This document shows, piece after piece, positions 33,484-42,436 of a stretch of 64,000 nucleotides of DNA. The notes below the pieces were generated by a model, which was given only the letters and a program-made list of their open reading frames with translations, was not told where the DNA came from and made no database searches. The stretch is from Candidatus Francisella endociliophora (GTDB lineage: Bacteria; Pseudomonadota; Gammaproteobacteria; Francisellales; Francisellaceae). Every line of letters begins with the position of its first letter. Positions within the stretch are counted from its first letter, which is position 1. Made by a program: the position numbers and the translations under genes. Location of the stretch: contig NZ_CP009574.1 of the NCBI RefSeq assembly GCF_000764555.1, forward strand, positions 1,116,001 through 1,180,000, given 5' to 3'.

Positions 33484-33960
33484 TCACTTCCTCGCTATAG
33501 TATCTTTTCTAACAATCTTATTTTGCAACTGAATAATCCCATAAACGAGAGCTTCAGCAGTTGGCGGACAACCAGGCACATATATATCAACAGGTACAAT
33601 CCTGTCACAGCCACGAACCACCGAATAAGAGTAATGGTAATACCCGCCACCATTTGCACATGATCCCATAGAAATAACCCATTTAGGATCAGGCATTTGA
33701 TCGTAGACTTGACGTAAGGCTGGAGCCATTTTATTACATAGTGTACCAGCAACAATAAGCACATCTGACTGTCTTGGAGATGGCCTAAAAACTATACCAA
33801 ATCTATCTAAATCATATCTAGCTGCACCTGCGTGCATCATCTCAACAGCACAACAAGCCAAACCTGTAGTTACTGGCCACATTGAACCAGTACGCACCCA
33901 ATTTATAAGAGCATCAGCACTTGCAGTTATAAAACCTTTATTTTCGTTACCTATTCCCAT
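33484..33960 (-). CDS. nuoB: NADH dehydrogenase I subunit B ([4Fe-4S] N2)
   Basis: Carries cluster N2, which reduces quinone. The vicinal cysteines of [11 protein letters not shown], with [11 protein letters not shown] and [11 protein letters not shown], give the four ligands. I chose ATG 33960 (MGIGNENKG): it overlaps the nuoA stop by 10 bp and has GGAG upstream, whereas the frame opening at 34089 lies inside nuoA. The 158-residue product is the normal length. Confidence 0.96.
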   Translation of the reverse strand: MGIGNENKGFITASADALINWVRTGSMWPVTTGLACCAVEMMHAGAARYDLDRFGIVFRPSPRQSDVLIVAGTLCNKMAPALRQVYDQMPDPKWVISMGSCANGGGYYHYSYSVVRGCDRIVPVDIYVPGCPPTAEALVYGIIQLQNKIVRKDTIARK

Positions 33961-34370
33961 TCCAAAGCTCCTTTTTTCCAGGCGTATATTAAGCCCAAAA
34001 ATAGTACTACCAAGAATATTATCATCGCATAAAATGCATGATCTGAAATAGCAGGTATCCCAGCACCTGCTCTTAAGTTTATTCCCCAAGGAATAATAAA
34101 TGCCAATTCAAGATCAAAAACCAAAAACAACACAGCTATTAGGTAAAAACGCACATCCAGCTTCTCTCTTGCATCGCCAAAAGTAGGGAAACCACATTCA
34201 AAAGTTTCACCCTTTGTTTTGCTTGGATTATTTGCACCAACGATCATTGACAAGACCTTACCTATAATCGCAAAAGCCGCCCCCAGACCAAAAGCTATAA
34301 TAAGAAATATTAGTATTGGAGCAAACTGTTCATAAACATTAGTAGTCATAGAAAGAAATGATAAAAACAA
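33951..34370 (-). CDS. nuoA: NADH dehydrogenase I subunit A
   Basis: Three-helix membrane subunit of complex I, 139 residues, first gene of the operon. The loop after helix 1 has the conserved [20 protein letters not shown], with the cysteine of the quinone-access loop, and the second helix follows in [17 protein letters not shown]. Its promoter lies immediately upstream and diverges from fur. Confidence 0.97.
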   Translation of the reverse strand: MFLSFLSMTTNVYEQFAPILIFLIIAFGLGAAFAIIGKVLSMIVGANNPSKTKGETFECGFPTFGDAREKLDVRFYLIAVLFLVFDLELAFIIPWGINLRAGAGIPAISDHAFYAMIIFLVVLFLGLIYAWKKGALEWE

Positions 34371-34381
34371 TTAGTGCCCCA

Positions 34382-34410
34382 ATGATAGCATAATTAAGCT
34401 TCAAGTACAA
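34382..34410 (-). promoter_or_regulatory. predicted extended -10 promoter of the nuo operon
   Basis: On the minus strand, TTGTAC (34405-34410), a 17-bp spacer and TATCAT (34382-34387) preceded by the extended -10 element TGC lie just before nuoA. The 5' leader would be only a few bases long. Confidence 0.5.
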
Positions 34411-34487
34411 AGTGATAGGGCCATTTATACCGAGCTCAAACCAGTGTTTCTAAAAAGATTAAATAAACTTCTTAGCAAAGCTTAAGT

Positions 34488-34516
34488 TTGATGGTTTTTA
34501 ATATTTGCAATAAAAT
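34488..34516 (+). promoter_or_regulatory. predicted sigma70 promoter of fur
   Basis: TTGATG (34488-34493), a 17-bp spacer and TAAAAT (34511-34516) lie 45 bp before the fur ATG. No Fur-box-like palindrome is visible around it, so autoregulation at this promoter is not supported. Confidence 0.45.
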
Positions 34517-34561
34517 ATTTTTTTATGCAAAATTTACTAAAATATTTCCTTAAAATAAAAC

Positions 34562-34984
34562 ATGAACTCTAAAAACCTTAACCTAAAAGAGCTTGGCCTA
34601 AAAGTAACACAACCGCGCCTTGAAATACTTAAATTATTTGAAAAGAATAAAGATGACCACTTAAGCCCTGATGATGTTTTCTCTAAATTGAAGGCACAGG
34701 GTAGCAGTACGGGAATAGCTACAGTTTATAGAGTATTATCTCAATTTGAATCCGCAGGTATTATAATTCGTCTAAAATTAGATAATGATCAAGTGATGTA
34801 TGAGCTAAATCAAGGAGATCATCACGATCACATGATATGCTTGCAGTGCGGCAATATCGAAGAATTCTACAGTGAAGAAATCGAAAAATTACAAGAGCAA
34901 ATAGTCAGAGATATGGGTGCTGAAATGGTAGATCACAGTCTAAATATATATGTCAAAAAATGTAAATCTTGTCCTAGAAAATAA
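34562..34984 (+). CDS. fur: ferric uptake regulator Fur
   Basis: An iron-responsive DNA-binding repressor of 140 residues. The N-terminal winged helix has LKVTQPRLEILKLFE and GIATVYRVLSQFE (recognition helix). The metal site carries HHDH (87-90), with C93 and C96 in CLQCG and a second CxxC in KKCKSCPRK at the end, as in Fur proteins with a structural zinc. It lies 201 bp before fslA and shares its orientation. A near-consensus Fur box between the two genes points to Fur control of the siderophore operon. Confidence 0.96.
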   Translation: MNSKNLNLKELGLKVTQPRLEILKLFEKNKDDHLSPDDVFSKLKAQGSSTGIATVYRVLSQFESAGIIIRLKLDNDQVMYELNQGDHHDHMICLQCGNIEEFYSEEIEKLQEQIVRDMGAEMVDHSLNIYVKKCKSCPRK

Positions 34985-35099
34985 TTCCCAAAATAGCAAT
35001 CATTAGTAAATAGCTATATAAGAAACTTAGTGTTACAAGCCCTTTAGTTACTATTCTTATCCCTAAAGTTTTTATCCAGAAGTTTAAAACACCTCTCAT
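34974..35099 (-). CDS. possible 41-residue membrane peptide antisense to the fur end
   Basis: An ATG-initiated minus-strand frame of 41 codons reads MRGVLNFWIKTLGIRIVT and then a hydrophobic stretch to the end, KGLVTLSFLYSYLLMIAILG. It ends within the 3' end of fur (11-bp convergent overlap). A short basic N-terminus followed by one hydrophobic helix fits a small inner-membrane protein. No Shine-Dalgarno is visible. The Fur box at 35149-35167 lies about 50 bp upstream of the start. I do not recognise the product; it may be a chance frame in AT-rich DNA. Confidence 0.2.
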   Translation of the reverse strand: MRGVLNFWIKTLGIRIVTKGLVTLSFLYSYLLMIAILGIIF

Positions 35100-35125
35100 T
35101 TTTTTGATTTTTTGCAAAAAAAATA

Positions 35126-35167
35126 TTGCTTTTAAATAAATTATTAATGATAATGATTATCATTATT
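35126..35167 (+). promoter_or_regulatory. Fur box and overlapping promoter of fslABCD
   Basis: GATAATGATTATCATTATT (35149-35167) matches the 19-bp Fur consensus at all but two positions, one of them the central base. A perfect inverted repeat, TAATGATAA-TGA-TTATCATTA, covers 35145-35165. A promoter with TTGCTT (35126-35131), a 17-bp spacer and GATAAT (35149-35154) puts its -10 inside the box, so Fur binding would block RNA polymerase. The site is upstream of fslA and fits iron-repressed expression. Confidence 0.85.
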
Positions 35168-35185
35168 GATAAATAGCCATAACAC

Positions 35186-37096
35186 ATGAAGATTTCTCAA
35201 CTTCAAAAATCACAAAATCCTCTAGATATAGAATCATTAGAACTTATAGGGCTTACTATTAAAAACCTAAGCTTAAATCTAGAGAAATTTAAAGCAGAGG
35301 TATCTCACAAGCTTTTTGTTAGGGTTGCTATGGGTCTATATAGGGAAGGGTTATTAGGTCAATCTAAAAATACTAATAACACAATCCTTACATCTAACCT
35401 CACAAATAGCTCTCTACTAAAAATAGAGAAAGTTGCTACTTTTAGCCTTAATAGACCAATATTCAAAAATCTTGAAATCATAAATTCTGACTCAGGCAAA
35501 TCAAAAAAAATAGATTCTCTAACAGAACTTCTAGACTGGGCTAAAGTAAATAATCCTCAGATTAGTTTAATAGACTGGAAACAATTTGAATTAGAAATAA
35601 TGAATTCATATGAAAATGAGTTGTCTATGGGCGTATATCGAAACTTTTGGCAAAAACAGCTACTTAACAACATACAAAACTCTAATTCTGAAAACCTTTG
35701 GGATTGGATGAATGCCTCTATACCCAAGGATCAGCACTTATCTTTTTTGGAACAGTGGGGAGCTGTCGGACATATCTATCACCCAGGATCAAAAACTAAA
35801 TTAGGATTGAGTAAATTTGAAAATATTATTTACTCACCAGAGTTTCAAGCAGAAGTAGATATCATCTTTGCAGCAATCCATAAGAACATTTCACACACAG
35901 AAATTATAGATGGCTTAAATACAACATATAGTGATTGGATGTCTAACAATTATCCTCAAGAATATAAACTATGGTGTTCTGAACTTGCAAAAAAAGGTTT
36001 TGATAGCAATGACTATTTAATGATTCCTGTTCATCCATGGCAAGCAGAGCACATCCTCGAGAGTAAGCATAAGTGTCTTATTGACTGTCATCAATTAATT
36101 ATCTTAAATAATTGTACCTACTCCACCAAGCCAAGTATGTCTTTTCGAACAATGCTGCCATCAAAAAATTCATTAGATGCTCATATTAAGCTTCCCGTTG
36201 CTATCCATGCCACAAGTGTTATGAGAACAGTTTCACCAGAATCTGTAAAGACAGGCCCAAGAATAAGCTCAGTATTATCCAAAATTCTAGATAAAGAACC
36301 CCAAATATCTAAAAGTATGAATATTATTCCTGACTCAATAGGCATACATACGACAAAAGCTTGCCGTAAAGATGATATAAGACAATTATCTGCAATATTT
36401 AGAGAAAACCCCAATAAATATTTAAATGAAGGAGAAGTAATTACGCCATTAGCTAGCTTATTTGTTAAAACTCCAGACAACCAACCACTTATATGTGATA
36501 TTTTAGATTTATTAGGCTGTCGTAGCAAAGATGAAATTTTAGAATACTTTAGAGGTTATACTAAAATAGCTCTAAGATCATGCCTAGATTTATATCTACT
36601 ATATGGAATTGCTCTAGAAGCACATCAACAAAATACTCTAGTAGTTTTCAAAGACAACAAACCTCAAAGATTAATGGTAAGAGACCTTGGTGGTATGAGA
36701 CTTCATTTACCAAGCTTAAGTGAGACTGGAATAAGTCTCCCAGAAGGAACCTTTTCATTAACCTTCACAAATTCGCAAACAACTACTAGGCGTAAGTTTA
36801 TACACGCATGTTTACAAAGTAACATTGGCGAACTTGTATTACAACTAAGCTTACACTATAAAATTAACGAGCAATACTTCTGGAAAATTGTAAAACAAGA
36901 GATACAACAAAGGTTTAAAGATCTAAAACCCAGAATAAATAGTGACAAATATAATATTGAATATTCTGAGATATTAGAAAAACCTTGGACAATGAAAGCT
37001 CTTACAAGAATGCGTCTAAATGACAAGCTAGATTGTGATAAAGATGATATGCAAGGAGATATCTACGTTAACCTTCAAAATCCATTAATATTTTAA
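35186..37096 (+). CDS. fslA: NIS siderophore synthetase FslA (IucA/IucC family)
   Basis: ATP-dependent synthetase that condenses citrate with an amine in siderophore assembly. The 636-residue protein has the family motifs GHIYHPGSKTKLG (195-207), VHPWQAEH (282-289) and KLPVAIHATSVMRTVSPES (335-353). In Francisella, FslA is required for a rhizoferrin-type citrate siderophore. No NRPS domain is present, so no phosphopantetheinyl carrier is needed. It is preceded by a Fur box and followed 2 bp later by fslB. No Shine-Dalgarno is visible before the ATG. Confidence 0.95.
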   Translation: MKISQLQKSQNPLDIESLELIGLTIKNLSLNLEKFKAEVSHKLFVRVAMGLYREGLLGQSKNTNNTILTSNLTNSSLLKIEKVATFSLNRPIFKNLEIINSDSGKSKKIDSLTELLDWAKVNNPQISLIDWKQFELEIMNSYENELSMGVYRNFWQKQLLNNIQNSNSENLWDWMNASIPKDQHLSFLEQWGAVGHIYHPGSKTKLGLSKFENIIYSPEFQAEVDIIFAAIHKNISHTEIIDGLNTTYSDWMSNNYPQEYKLWCSELAKKGFDSNDYLMIPVHPWQAEHILESKHKCLIDCHQLIILNNCTYSTKPSMSFRTMLPSKNSLDAHIKLPVAIHATSVMRTVSPESVKTGPRISSVLSKILDKEPQISKSMNIIPDSIGIHTTKACRKDDIRQLSAIFRENPNKYLNEGEVITPLASLFVKTPDNQPLICDILDLLGCRSKDEILEYFRGYTKIALRSCLDLYLLYGIALEAHQQNTLVVFKDNKPQRLMVRDLGGMRLHLPSLSETGISLPEGTFSLTFTNSQTTTRRKFIHACLQSNIGELVLQLSLHYKINEQYFWKIVKQEIQQRFKDLKPRINSDKYNIEYSEILEKPWTMKALTRMRLNDKLDCDKDDMQGDIYVNLQNPLIF

Positions 37097-37098
37097 AA

Positions 37099-38352
37099 AT
37101 GAGCAATTCAGTAAAATCACAAATAGCTCTGCTCTGCTGTTGCCAGCTTATAGTCATAATAGCAATGGAGATGAGCAACCCTTTTCTACCTATCTATTTA
37201 CAATCATTAGCCAACTATGGACTACTATCTTCCAACACCTGGAGTGTGATGGCGTATTCTTTACCGCTTGTCTCAGCAATTATATTCTCACCTATATGGG
37301 GAAAATATGCAGACAAATTTGGTTATAAAACTATGATTCTAAGGGCAGCGGGAGCTTTAGCAGTCATCCAACTCCTAATATATATAACTGATAATATATT
37401 AATTTTTACCACTCTTAGGTTTATTCAAGGCGCAATTGCTGGATATCTTCTAGCATCTCAAAGCTATGCTGTAGTTATTGTATCTAAAGAATATAGAAGT
37501 AGAGTTCTTTCATGGCTACAGACATCAACAGCGATAGGAATAGCTTTAGGTCCGTTATTTGGTGGATTACTAGCCAATATATTAAATTATAGCCATATTT
37601 TTTTAATTAGTGCTTTAATTGCTGGCGTAACATTTATACTACTTCTTTTTAAACTAAAAAGTATAAGCCCTACTAACTATTCAAAAAAAGAAACTAAAGA
37701 ACACAGCCCTCAGAACAAAGAGAAAAATAGATCTATTCATATATACTTTAGTATAATTTTTCTAAGTATATTCTTAGCTCAGACTGCAAAATTCTTACCT
37801 TTATCTTTCTTTGCAATTTATGCAGAAAATTTCTTTAGCTCAAACCCCATGATTATAGGTGCCATCTATGCAGCCCCAGCTTTTAGCTTACTCTTGATAT
37901 CTGCTCCATTAGGACACTTATTTGATAAATTGTTAAAAAGAAATAATCAAAAATATTACTTTGCTAACAGATACTTTATTATCCTCTTTACTTTAGCTTC
38001 ATTAGCTATATATACACATGCTACTACTCATAATATTTATCTAATAATAATTTCCAGACTTATCCTAGGTATTTCTTTTGCGGGTGCTTTACCTTGTTTA
38101 TTTAGTTTAGCTTGTCAGGTTAAAGGTACAAACTTTGGTTACCTAATAGGATACTGCAATTCCTTTTCAAAATTTGGAAACCTAACTGGTATTTTTATTG
38201 GTGGAATAATATTTCAATTATCTAACATGCAAACAGTTTTTTATATTACAAGTCTAGTCTATGTTGCTTTAGCAATAATGTATATATGCCTACTATACTT
38301 ATTTAGCCCAGCAATATCTAATATACAAAATAAGGAGGCTATTAATGCCTGA
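37099..38352 (+). CDS. fslB: MFS transporter FslB (siderophore export, inferred)
   Basis: A 417-residue inner-membrane MFS protein with 12 predicted helices. The loop after helix 2 reads IWGKYADKFGYKTMI, MFS motif A. It lies 2 bp after fslA and overlaps fslC by 8 bp. Inner-membrane export of the siderophore is the usual assignment for this member of the locus; direction of transport cannot be read from the sequence. Confidence 0.88.
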   Translation: MSNSVKSQIALLCCCQLIVIIAMEMSNPFLPIYLQSLANYGLLSSNTWSVMAYSLPLVSAIIFSPIWGKYADKFGYKTMILRAAGALAVIQLLIYITDNILIFTTLRFIQGAIAGYLLASQSYAVVIVSKEYRSRVLSWLQTSTAIGIALGPLFGGLLANILNYSHIFLISALIAGVTFILLLFKLKSISPTNYSKKETKEHSPQNKEKNRSIHIYFSIIFLSIFLAQTAKFLPLSFFAIYAENFFSSNPMIIGAIYAAPAFSLLLISAPLGHLFDKLLKRNNQKYYFANRYFIILFTLASLAIYTHATTHNIYLIIISRLILGISFAGALPCLFSLACQVKGTNFGYLIGYCNSFSKFGNLTGIFIGGIIFQLSNMQTVFYITSLVYVALAIMYICLLYLFSPAISNIQNKEAINA

Positions 38353-39604
38353 ACTTAAAAACTCTAACAGTATTTTCAAAAAGATTACTAAAAATAAAGC
38401 ACAAGAAATTACGACACTTTTTGGATCACCATGTTTTATAATAGATGAAGAAGCTTTAGTCAAACGTGGCATTGCTCTTCAGAAAGCTTTGACGTCTCAA
38501 TACAAAAACTCTATAGCTGCTTACTCCGTTAAAACTCAACCTTTATCAAAGGTTATTAAAAGATTTTATGAAATTGGTTTTATACCAGAGGTCGTGTCAA
38601 GTGATGAATTTGATCTTATTGAAAAGCTTAAACTTAATAATAAAGGCATAATCTTTAATGGACCATATAAAACAGATAAAAGTCTTAAAAAAGCTCTTTC
38701 ATTACCTAACTCAATAATAAATTGTGATCATTATGATGAAATAGAACGCATCTCTAATATAGCTAGCGATATGGGGGTTATAGCAAGTATAGGGTTAAGA
38801 GTATGCGACAATTCAACACCTGAAAATTGGTCTCGTTTTGGTTTTGCTTTAGAAAATATTGATAACAGCAATTGTGATATATTTAGAATCATTAATGATA
38901 TAAAAAATATTCCTCAATTAAAACTATCTGGAATACACTGCCATATAGGTACAAATATTAGAGATCTATCACGCTTTAATGCAATGTCTACAAACATAGC
39001 CAAACTTGCTGAAGCAATCCTTATAAAATATGGTCAAACCTTAGACTGGATCGACTTAGGAGGAGGATTAGCAGGCACTAGTCCAAAATTAGATGATAAT
39101 AAATCTGCTCCATACTCTCCCTATGATCTTGATCTTTATGCAGAAAGTATAATCTCACCCCTTAAAACATATTTAACAAAAACTAATAACCAAACAAAGT
39201 TAATATTTGAATTAGGAAGATCACTAGTAGATTATTCAACAGCCTTGATTAGTACTATTGTTGGATCAAGAGAAAACTCTTATGATTCACAAGTTTTAAT
39301 AGCTGATGCTGGAATTCACATAGCCCCTACGACTCGAGTATATAATCACCCTATTTATAGTTTTAACCAAAATAGCTCAACTTCAAAAAAAACCTCTCTA
39401 TTGGGACCTAGTTGTATGCAACATGATTACTTAGCTGAAAATATATTATTACCAGAACTAAAATATAAAGATCAAATTCTAGTTGATAACTTAGGTGCTT
39501 ACAATATATCAAGGAATAATGAATTTATTCATCTAAAACCTAGCGTTATCTTAATAAACAAAAATAATAATTACCAAATACTTCGAGAAAAACAAAAACA
39601 TTAA
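38345..39604 (+). CDS. fslC: PLP-dependent decarboxylase FslC (siderophore pathway)
   Basis: A fold-type III PLP enzyme of 419 residues, related to diaminopimelate and ornithine/lysine decarboxylases. The PLP lysine is K63 in AAYSVKTQP, followed by VVSSDEFDL, GIHCHIGTNI and WIDLGGGLAG. As I recall, the Francisella enzyme decarboxylates N-citrylornithine to the citryl-putrescine intermediate of rhizoferrin, which fits the genetic context. A perfect AAGGAGG lies just before the ATG, inside the end of fslB. Confidence 0.92.
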   Translation: MPELKNSNSIFKKITKNKAQEITTLFGSPCFIIDEEALVKRGIALQKALTSQYKNSIAAYSVKTQPLSKVIKRFYEIGFIPEVVSSDEFDLIEKLKLNNKGIIFNGPYKTDKSLKKALSLPNSIINCDHYDEIERISNIASDMGVIASIGLRVCDNSTPENWSRFGFALENIDNSNCDIFRIINDIKNIPQLKLSGIHCHIGTNIRDLSRFNAMSTNIAKLAEAILIKYGQTLDWIDLGGGLAGTSPKLDDNKSAPYSPYDLDLYAESIISPLKTYLTKTNNQTKLIFELGRSLVDYSTALISTIVGSRENSYDSQVLIADAGIHIAPTTRVYNHPIYSFNQNSSTSKKTSLLGPSCMQHDYLAENILLPELKYKDQILVDNLGAYNISRNNEFIHLKPSVILINKNNNYQILREKQKH

Positions 39605-39620
39605 TAGAATAGGCTATAAA

Positions 39621-40805
39621 ATGAATTTAGATAAAAATATAAAATACATCCCGTTACTGGTGCTCTCAACATGGTTCCTTGGTAATATGGGGACACACTT
39701 TCTACTGCCACTACTCCCAACACTATCAAACGATTTAGGCTCTTCTGCCAAACTAACTCAATACATAATAGCTTTTTTTTTAGCAGGTAAAGCTTTGGGG
39801 ATGATTTTCTATGGTCCTTTATCTGAAGTATACGGCCGACGTAAATTTATGCTAATCGGTTTATTACTATACATATTTAGTAGTCTCTTATGTGCAGTAG
39901 CTACTGATATTAAATGGTTGATATTATTTCGATTCATCCAAGGTCTGGGAGTCAGTGCTACAATATTGATGGGAAGAGTAATTATTAATGATTCATACCC
40001 AAATAACAAAGCTGCTAATGTTTTTGGCTATCTATTTGCTTTGGCTGCAGTAATTATTGCTTGTCTTCCTACTCTAGGAGGAATTATAGCAATTTTTAAA
40101 ACCTGGCAGCTAGCTTTTATATCTATGCTAATTTATAGCTGCTTTATATTTGTAATAATGCTTAAGTATTTACCAGAAACTCAGGCTGATGATTCGAAGA
40201 AGAAACTATCTTTAATAGCAATTTTTAAAGATTATACTACTATCTTTAAACACCCAGTTTTCTTTGGCTACCTAATGTGCACAGGTCTAATGGTTGCTGG
40301 TGAGTCAGCCTTTAATACAAATTCAGCTTTTTTAATGGTAAAAACTTACGGAATCTCAGTAAAAGTCTATGGTGCAATGATGTCAAGCCTATTGGTTGCT
40401 CACCTATTAGGAGCTGTAATATGTGGACGCTATGTTGTTAAAAAAGGAATATCTAATCTGACAGGAATAGGAGCATTAATTTTAGTTTTTGCTGGGTTTT
40501 TTTTACTACTTACTTCATTATTAGGTTTTGATGGTCCATATATAACGATTTCAGCAATGTTTATCTACTTCTTAGGAACTGGTTTTATTATGACAACAGC
40601 CGCAGTCGGTGTAGTTTCACCATTCCCTAGAATGATTGGTACTGCGATGGCCTGTGCCTTATCACTAGAGTTCTTACTGTCATCTCTTAGCAGCTTCATA
40701 ACAAGTCATCTTTCTATAGACTCCCTATCTCCTATTGCAATTTTAATAACTACTTTAAGCTTATTCTCTTTTGCAATGTGGTTTTTTTATATCAAGAAAA
40801 GCTAA
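39621..40805 (+). CDS. fslD: MFS transporter FslD (siderophore pathway)
   Basis: A 394-residue MFS carrier of the Bcr/CflA type. Motif A is YGPLSEVYGRRKFMLIG after helix 2, and LFRFIQGLGVSATIL follows. In Francisella, FslD has been tied to inner-membrane uptake of the ferric siderophore; here that is assigned from position. It lies 16 bp after fslC and is followed by a second Fur box before fslE. Confidence 0.88.
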   Translation: MNLDKNIKYIPLLVLSTWFLGNMGTHFLLPLLPTLSNDLGSSAKLTQYIIAFFLAGKALGMIFYGPLSEVYGRRKFMLIGLLLYIFSSLLCAVATDIKWLILFRFIQGLGVSATILMGRVIINDSYPNNKAANVFGYLFALAAVIIACLPTLGGIIAIFKTWQLAFISMLIYSCFIFVIMLKYLPETQADDSKKKLSLIAIFKDYTTIFKHPVFFGYLMCTGLMVAGESAFNTNSAFLMVKTYGISVKVYGAMMSSLLVAHLLGAVICGRYVVKKGISNLTGIGALILVFAGFFLLLTSLLGFDGPYITISAMFIYFLGTGFIMTTAAVGVVSPFPRMIGTAMACALSLEFLLSSLSSFITSHLSIDSLSPIAILITTLSLFSFAMWFFYIKKS

Positions 40806-40827
40806 TCTATCAACTCTTGCTTTAAAT

Positions 40828-40860
40828 GATATTGATTATCATTATTATTTAAACTATCAT
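40828..40860 (+). promoter_or_regulatory. second Fur box and promoter before fslE
   Basis: GATATTGATTATCATTATT (40828-40846) matches the Fur consensus at about 16 of 19 positions. TTGATT (40832-40837) and TATCAT (40855-40860) with a 17-bp spacer form a promoter whose -35 lies in the box. This would give fslE its own iron-repressed start in addition to readthrough from fslABCD. Confidence 0.7.
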
Positions 40861-40889
40861 ACAAAAATTCAAAACTCTCTACTAAAAAA

Positions 40890-42392
40890 ATGATTAATAT
40901 ACTCAAGTACTTATTACTCTTTTTTATTCTAATATTATTCACTTTTAAAATATCTTTTTGTAATGCAGGCACATCGTCAAATCAACATAATTTAGGCTCT
41001 AAACAGTTGACATCTAAGCTTCAGTCTCAAATTCAAGAACTACAAACAGAGATAAATAACCTAAAGCAACATAATAGTAATAATGGATTTACAACATACA
41101 ATTCAAAAGTAGAAGATATCATAGACCTAAAGCCTAATGACACAACTAATACATACGAAATCTTGACAAATATTGATGAAGAAAGCTCTATTGCAAACTC
41201 AAAAAATAAATCAATTGGTGGAATTTTTGATAAAGATGGTGGAATAAATGTGGGGAATGCCCCAGCTATTACTACTCAAGGTGAGGTAACTTATTTAGGT
41301 TCTTACTCAGGAAACAATACTATTCCAATAGGTATGATTTCTGGTAACCTTTTTGCTTCAACGCTATTTGGCCAAAGAGGCAAGTTCGATGACTATTCTG
41401 TTTTTTTTGGAGGCAAAATTGAGATTGACGCTCAAATATGGTCTGGAAGTAAGAACATTGTTAATACATCCACCTCCTTACCTAGTAATGGACAAAATAT
41501 ATATCTAACTGCTGCGAATTTATACTTTTTATCTAATATTGGACATTATGTAACAGCACAGTTTGACTTTGACACTACTGAGTTAGGTAGCTTTGGACTC
41601 GGAAATGCTTTTGTAATATTTGGTAATTTAGATACTTCACCATTTTTCCTAACTGCAGGAAGAAATAAGCTCTCAGTTGGAGCTTTTGGTGGAGGTGGAC
41701 CGTGGACAGGAGGCATAACGAAGAGTTTCTTGGCGCCAGGTAAAGTTACAAATGTCTCGCTTAATTATAAAGATGATATTTGGAATGCAAATATTGCTGT
41801 TTTTGGATCTAACGATAATCAAGCAAATTTTTCAACAGGACTTTTTTATGCTCAAAGATGGACTCAAGATATAGCTGTAGGCTTTAATACTGGATACGTA
41901 TATAATATGGCTGGGGCAGGTAACTCATCATTAAGTAGCTTTTTGCAAACTCAAAAAAAGCCTAACGATATCATAGGTAGTTTTGATATCAATGGAAATA
42001 TAACCTACTCTTTAGGTGGTGGATTCTTAAATATCGGGTTAGGCTGGGCTACTACTACAAACAAGAAAGATTTTAATGGTGATAGCAACGAAGTTCTAGC
42101 TGGTGCAATGTATGGAGCTTTAAACTACTCTTTAGTTTTAGGTGGAAGGAATACCAATTTCGGAGCTTCTTATGGGCAATCATATAATGCAACTAACATA
42201 ACTATGCCTCTTGCTGCATCACCTTTATATTTTGCTAAATCAACTTCAGGTATAAAAAACCAGATAATCCTATCAACTCAGAGAGCTTATTTTGATGATA
42301 ATGTCTTATTTGGTCCAGAATATGTTTATCAAAAACTTTACAACGGAAAACATATGAATACAGTTACACTAGACATTTCTATATATATTTAA
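40890..42392 (+). CDS. fslE: outer-membrane siderophore receptor FslE
   Basis: A 500-residue exported protein. Residues 1-26 form a hydrophobic signal sequence ending near ISFCNA. A coiled-coil-like region (LTSKLQSQIQELQTEINNLK, about 34-56) precedes a glycine/aromatic-rich barrel that ends in the aromatic/hydrophobic DISIYI. The protein belongs to the Francisella FslE/FupA group (DUF3573-like), which lacks the TonB box and plug of classical receptors. It has its own Fur box. The call is from family pattern and locus. Confidence 0.92.
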   Translation: MINILKYLLLFFILILFTFKISFCNAGTSSNQHNLGSKQLTSKLQSQIQELQTEINNLKQHNSNNGFTTYNSKVEDIIDLKPNDTTNTYEILTNIDEESSIANSKNKSIGGIFDKDGGINVGNAPAITTQGEVTYLGSYSGNNTIPIGMISGNLFASTLFGQRGKFDDYSVFFGGKIEIDAQIWSGSKNIVNTSTSLPSNGQNIYLTAANLYFLSNIGHYVTAQFDFDTTELGSFGLGNAFVIFGNLDTSPFFLTAGRNKLSVGAFGGGGPWTGGITKSFLAPGKVTNVSLNYKDDIWNANIAVFGSNDNQANFSTGLFYAQRWTQDIAVGFNTGYVYNMAGAGNSSLSSFLQTQKKPNDIIGSFDINGNITYSLGGGFLNIGLGWATTTNKKDFNGDSNEVLAGAMYGALNYSLVLGGRNTNFGASYGQSYNATNITMPLAASPLYFAKSTSGIKNQIILSTQRAYFDDNVLFGPEYVYQKLYNGKHMNTVTLDISIYI

Positions 42393-42408
42393 AAGTTAAA
42401 AAAACAAT

Positions 42409-42426
42409 TAATCTTATATAAGGTTA
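42409..42426 (-). terminator. weak hairpin between fslE and the gat operon
   Basis: TAATCTTAT and ATAAGGTTA form an 18-bp near-palindrome with one wobble pair. On the minus strand the hairpin is followed by seven consecutive T residues after a short gap, so it could terminate the convergent gatCAB transcript. The stem is AT-rich and lacks a GC core. Confidence 0.3.
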
Positions 42427-42436
42427 CTTATACTTT

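Noticed and set aside
33961-34089. Upstream extension of nuoB
   Set aside because: It lies inside nuoA; the ATG at 33960 has GGAG upstream and gives the standard family N-terminus.
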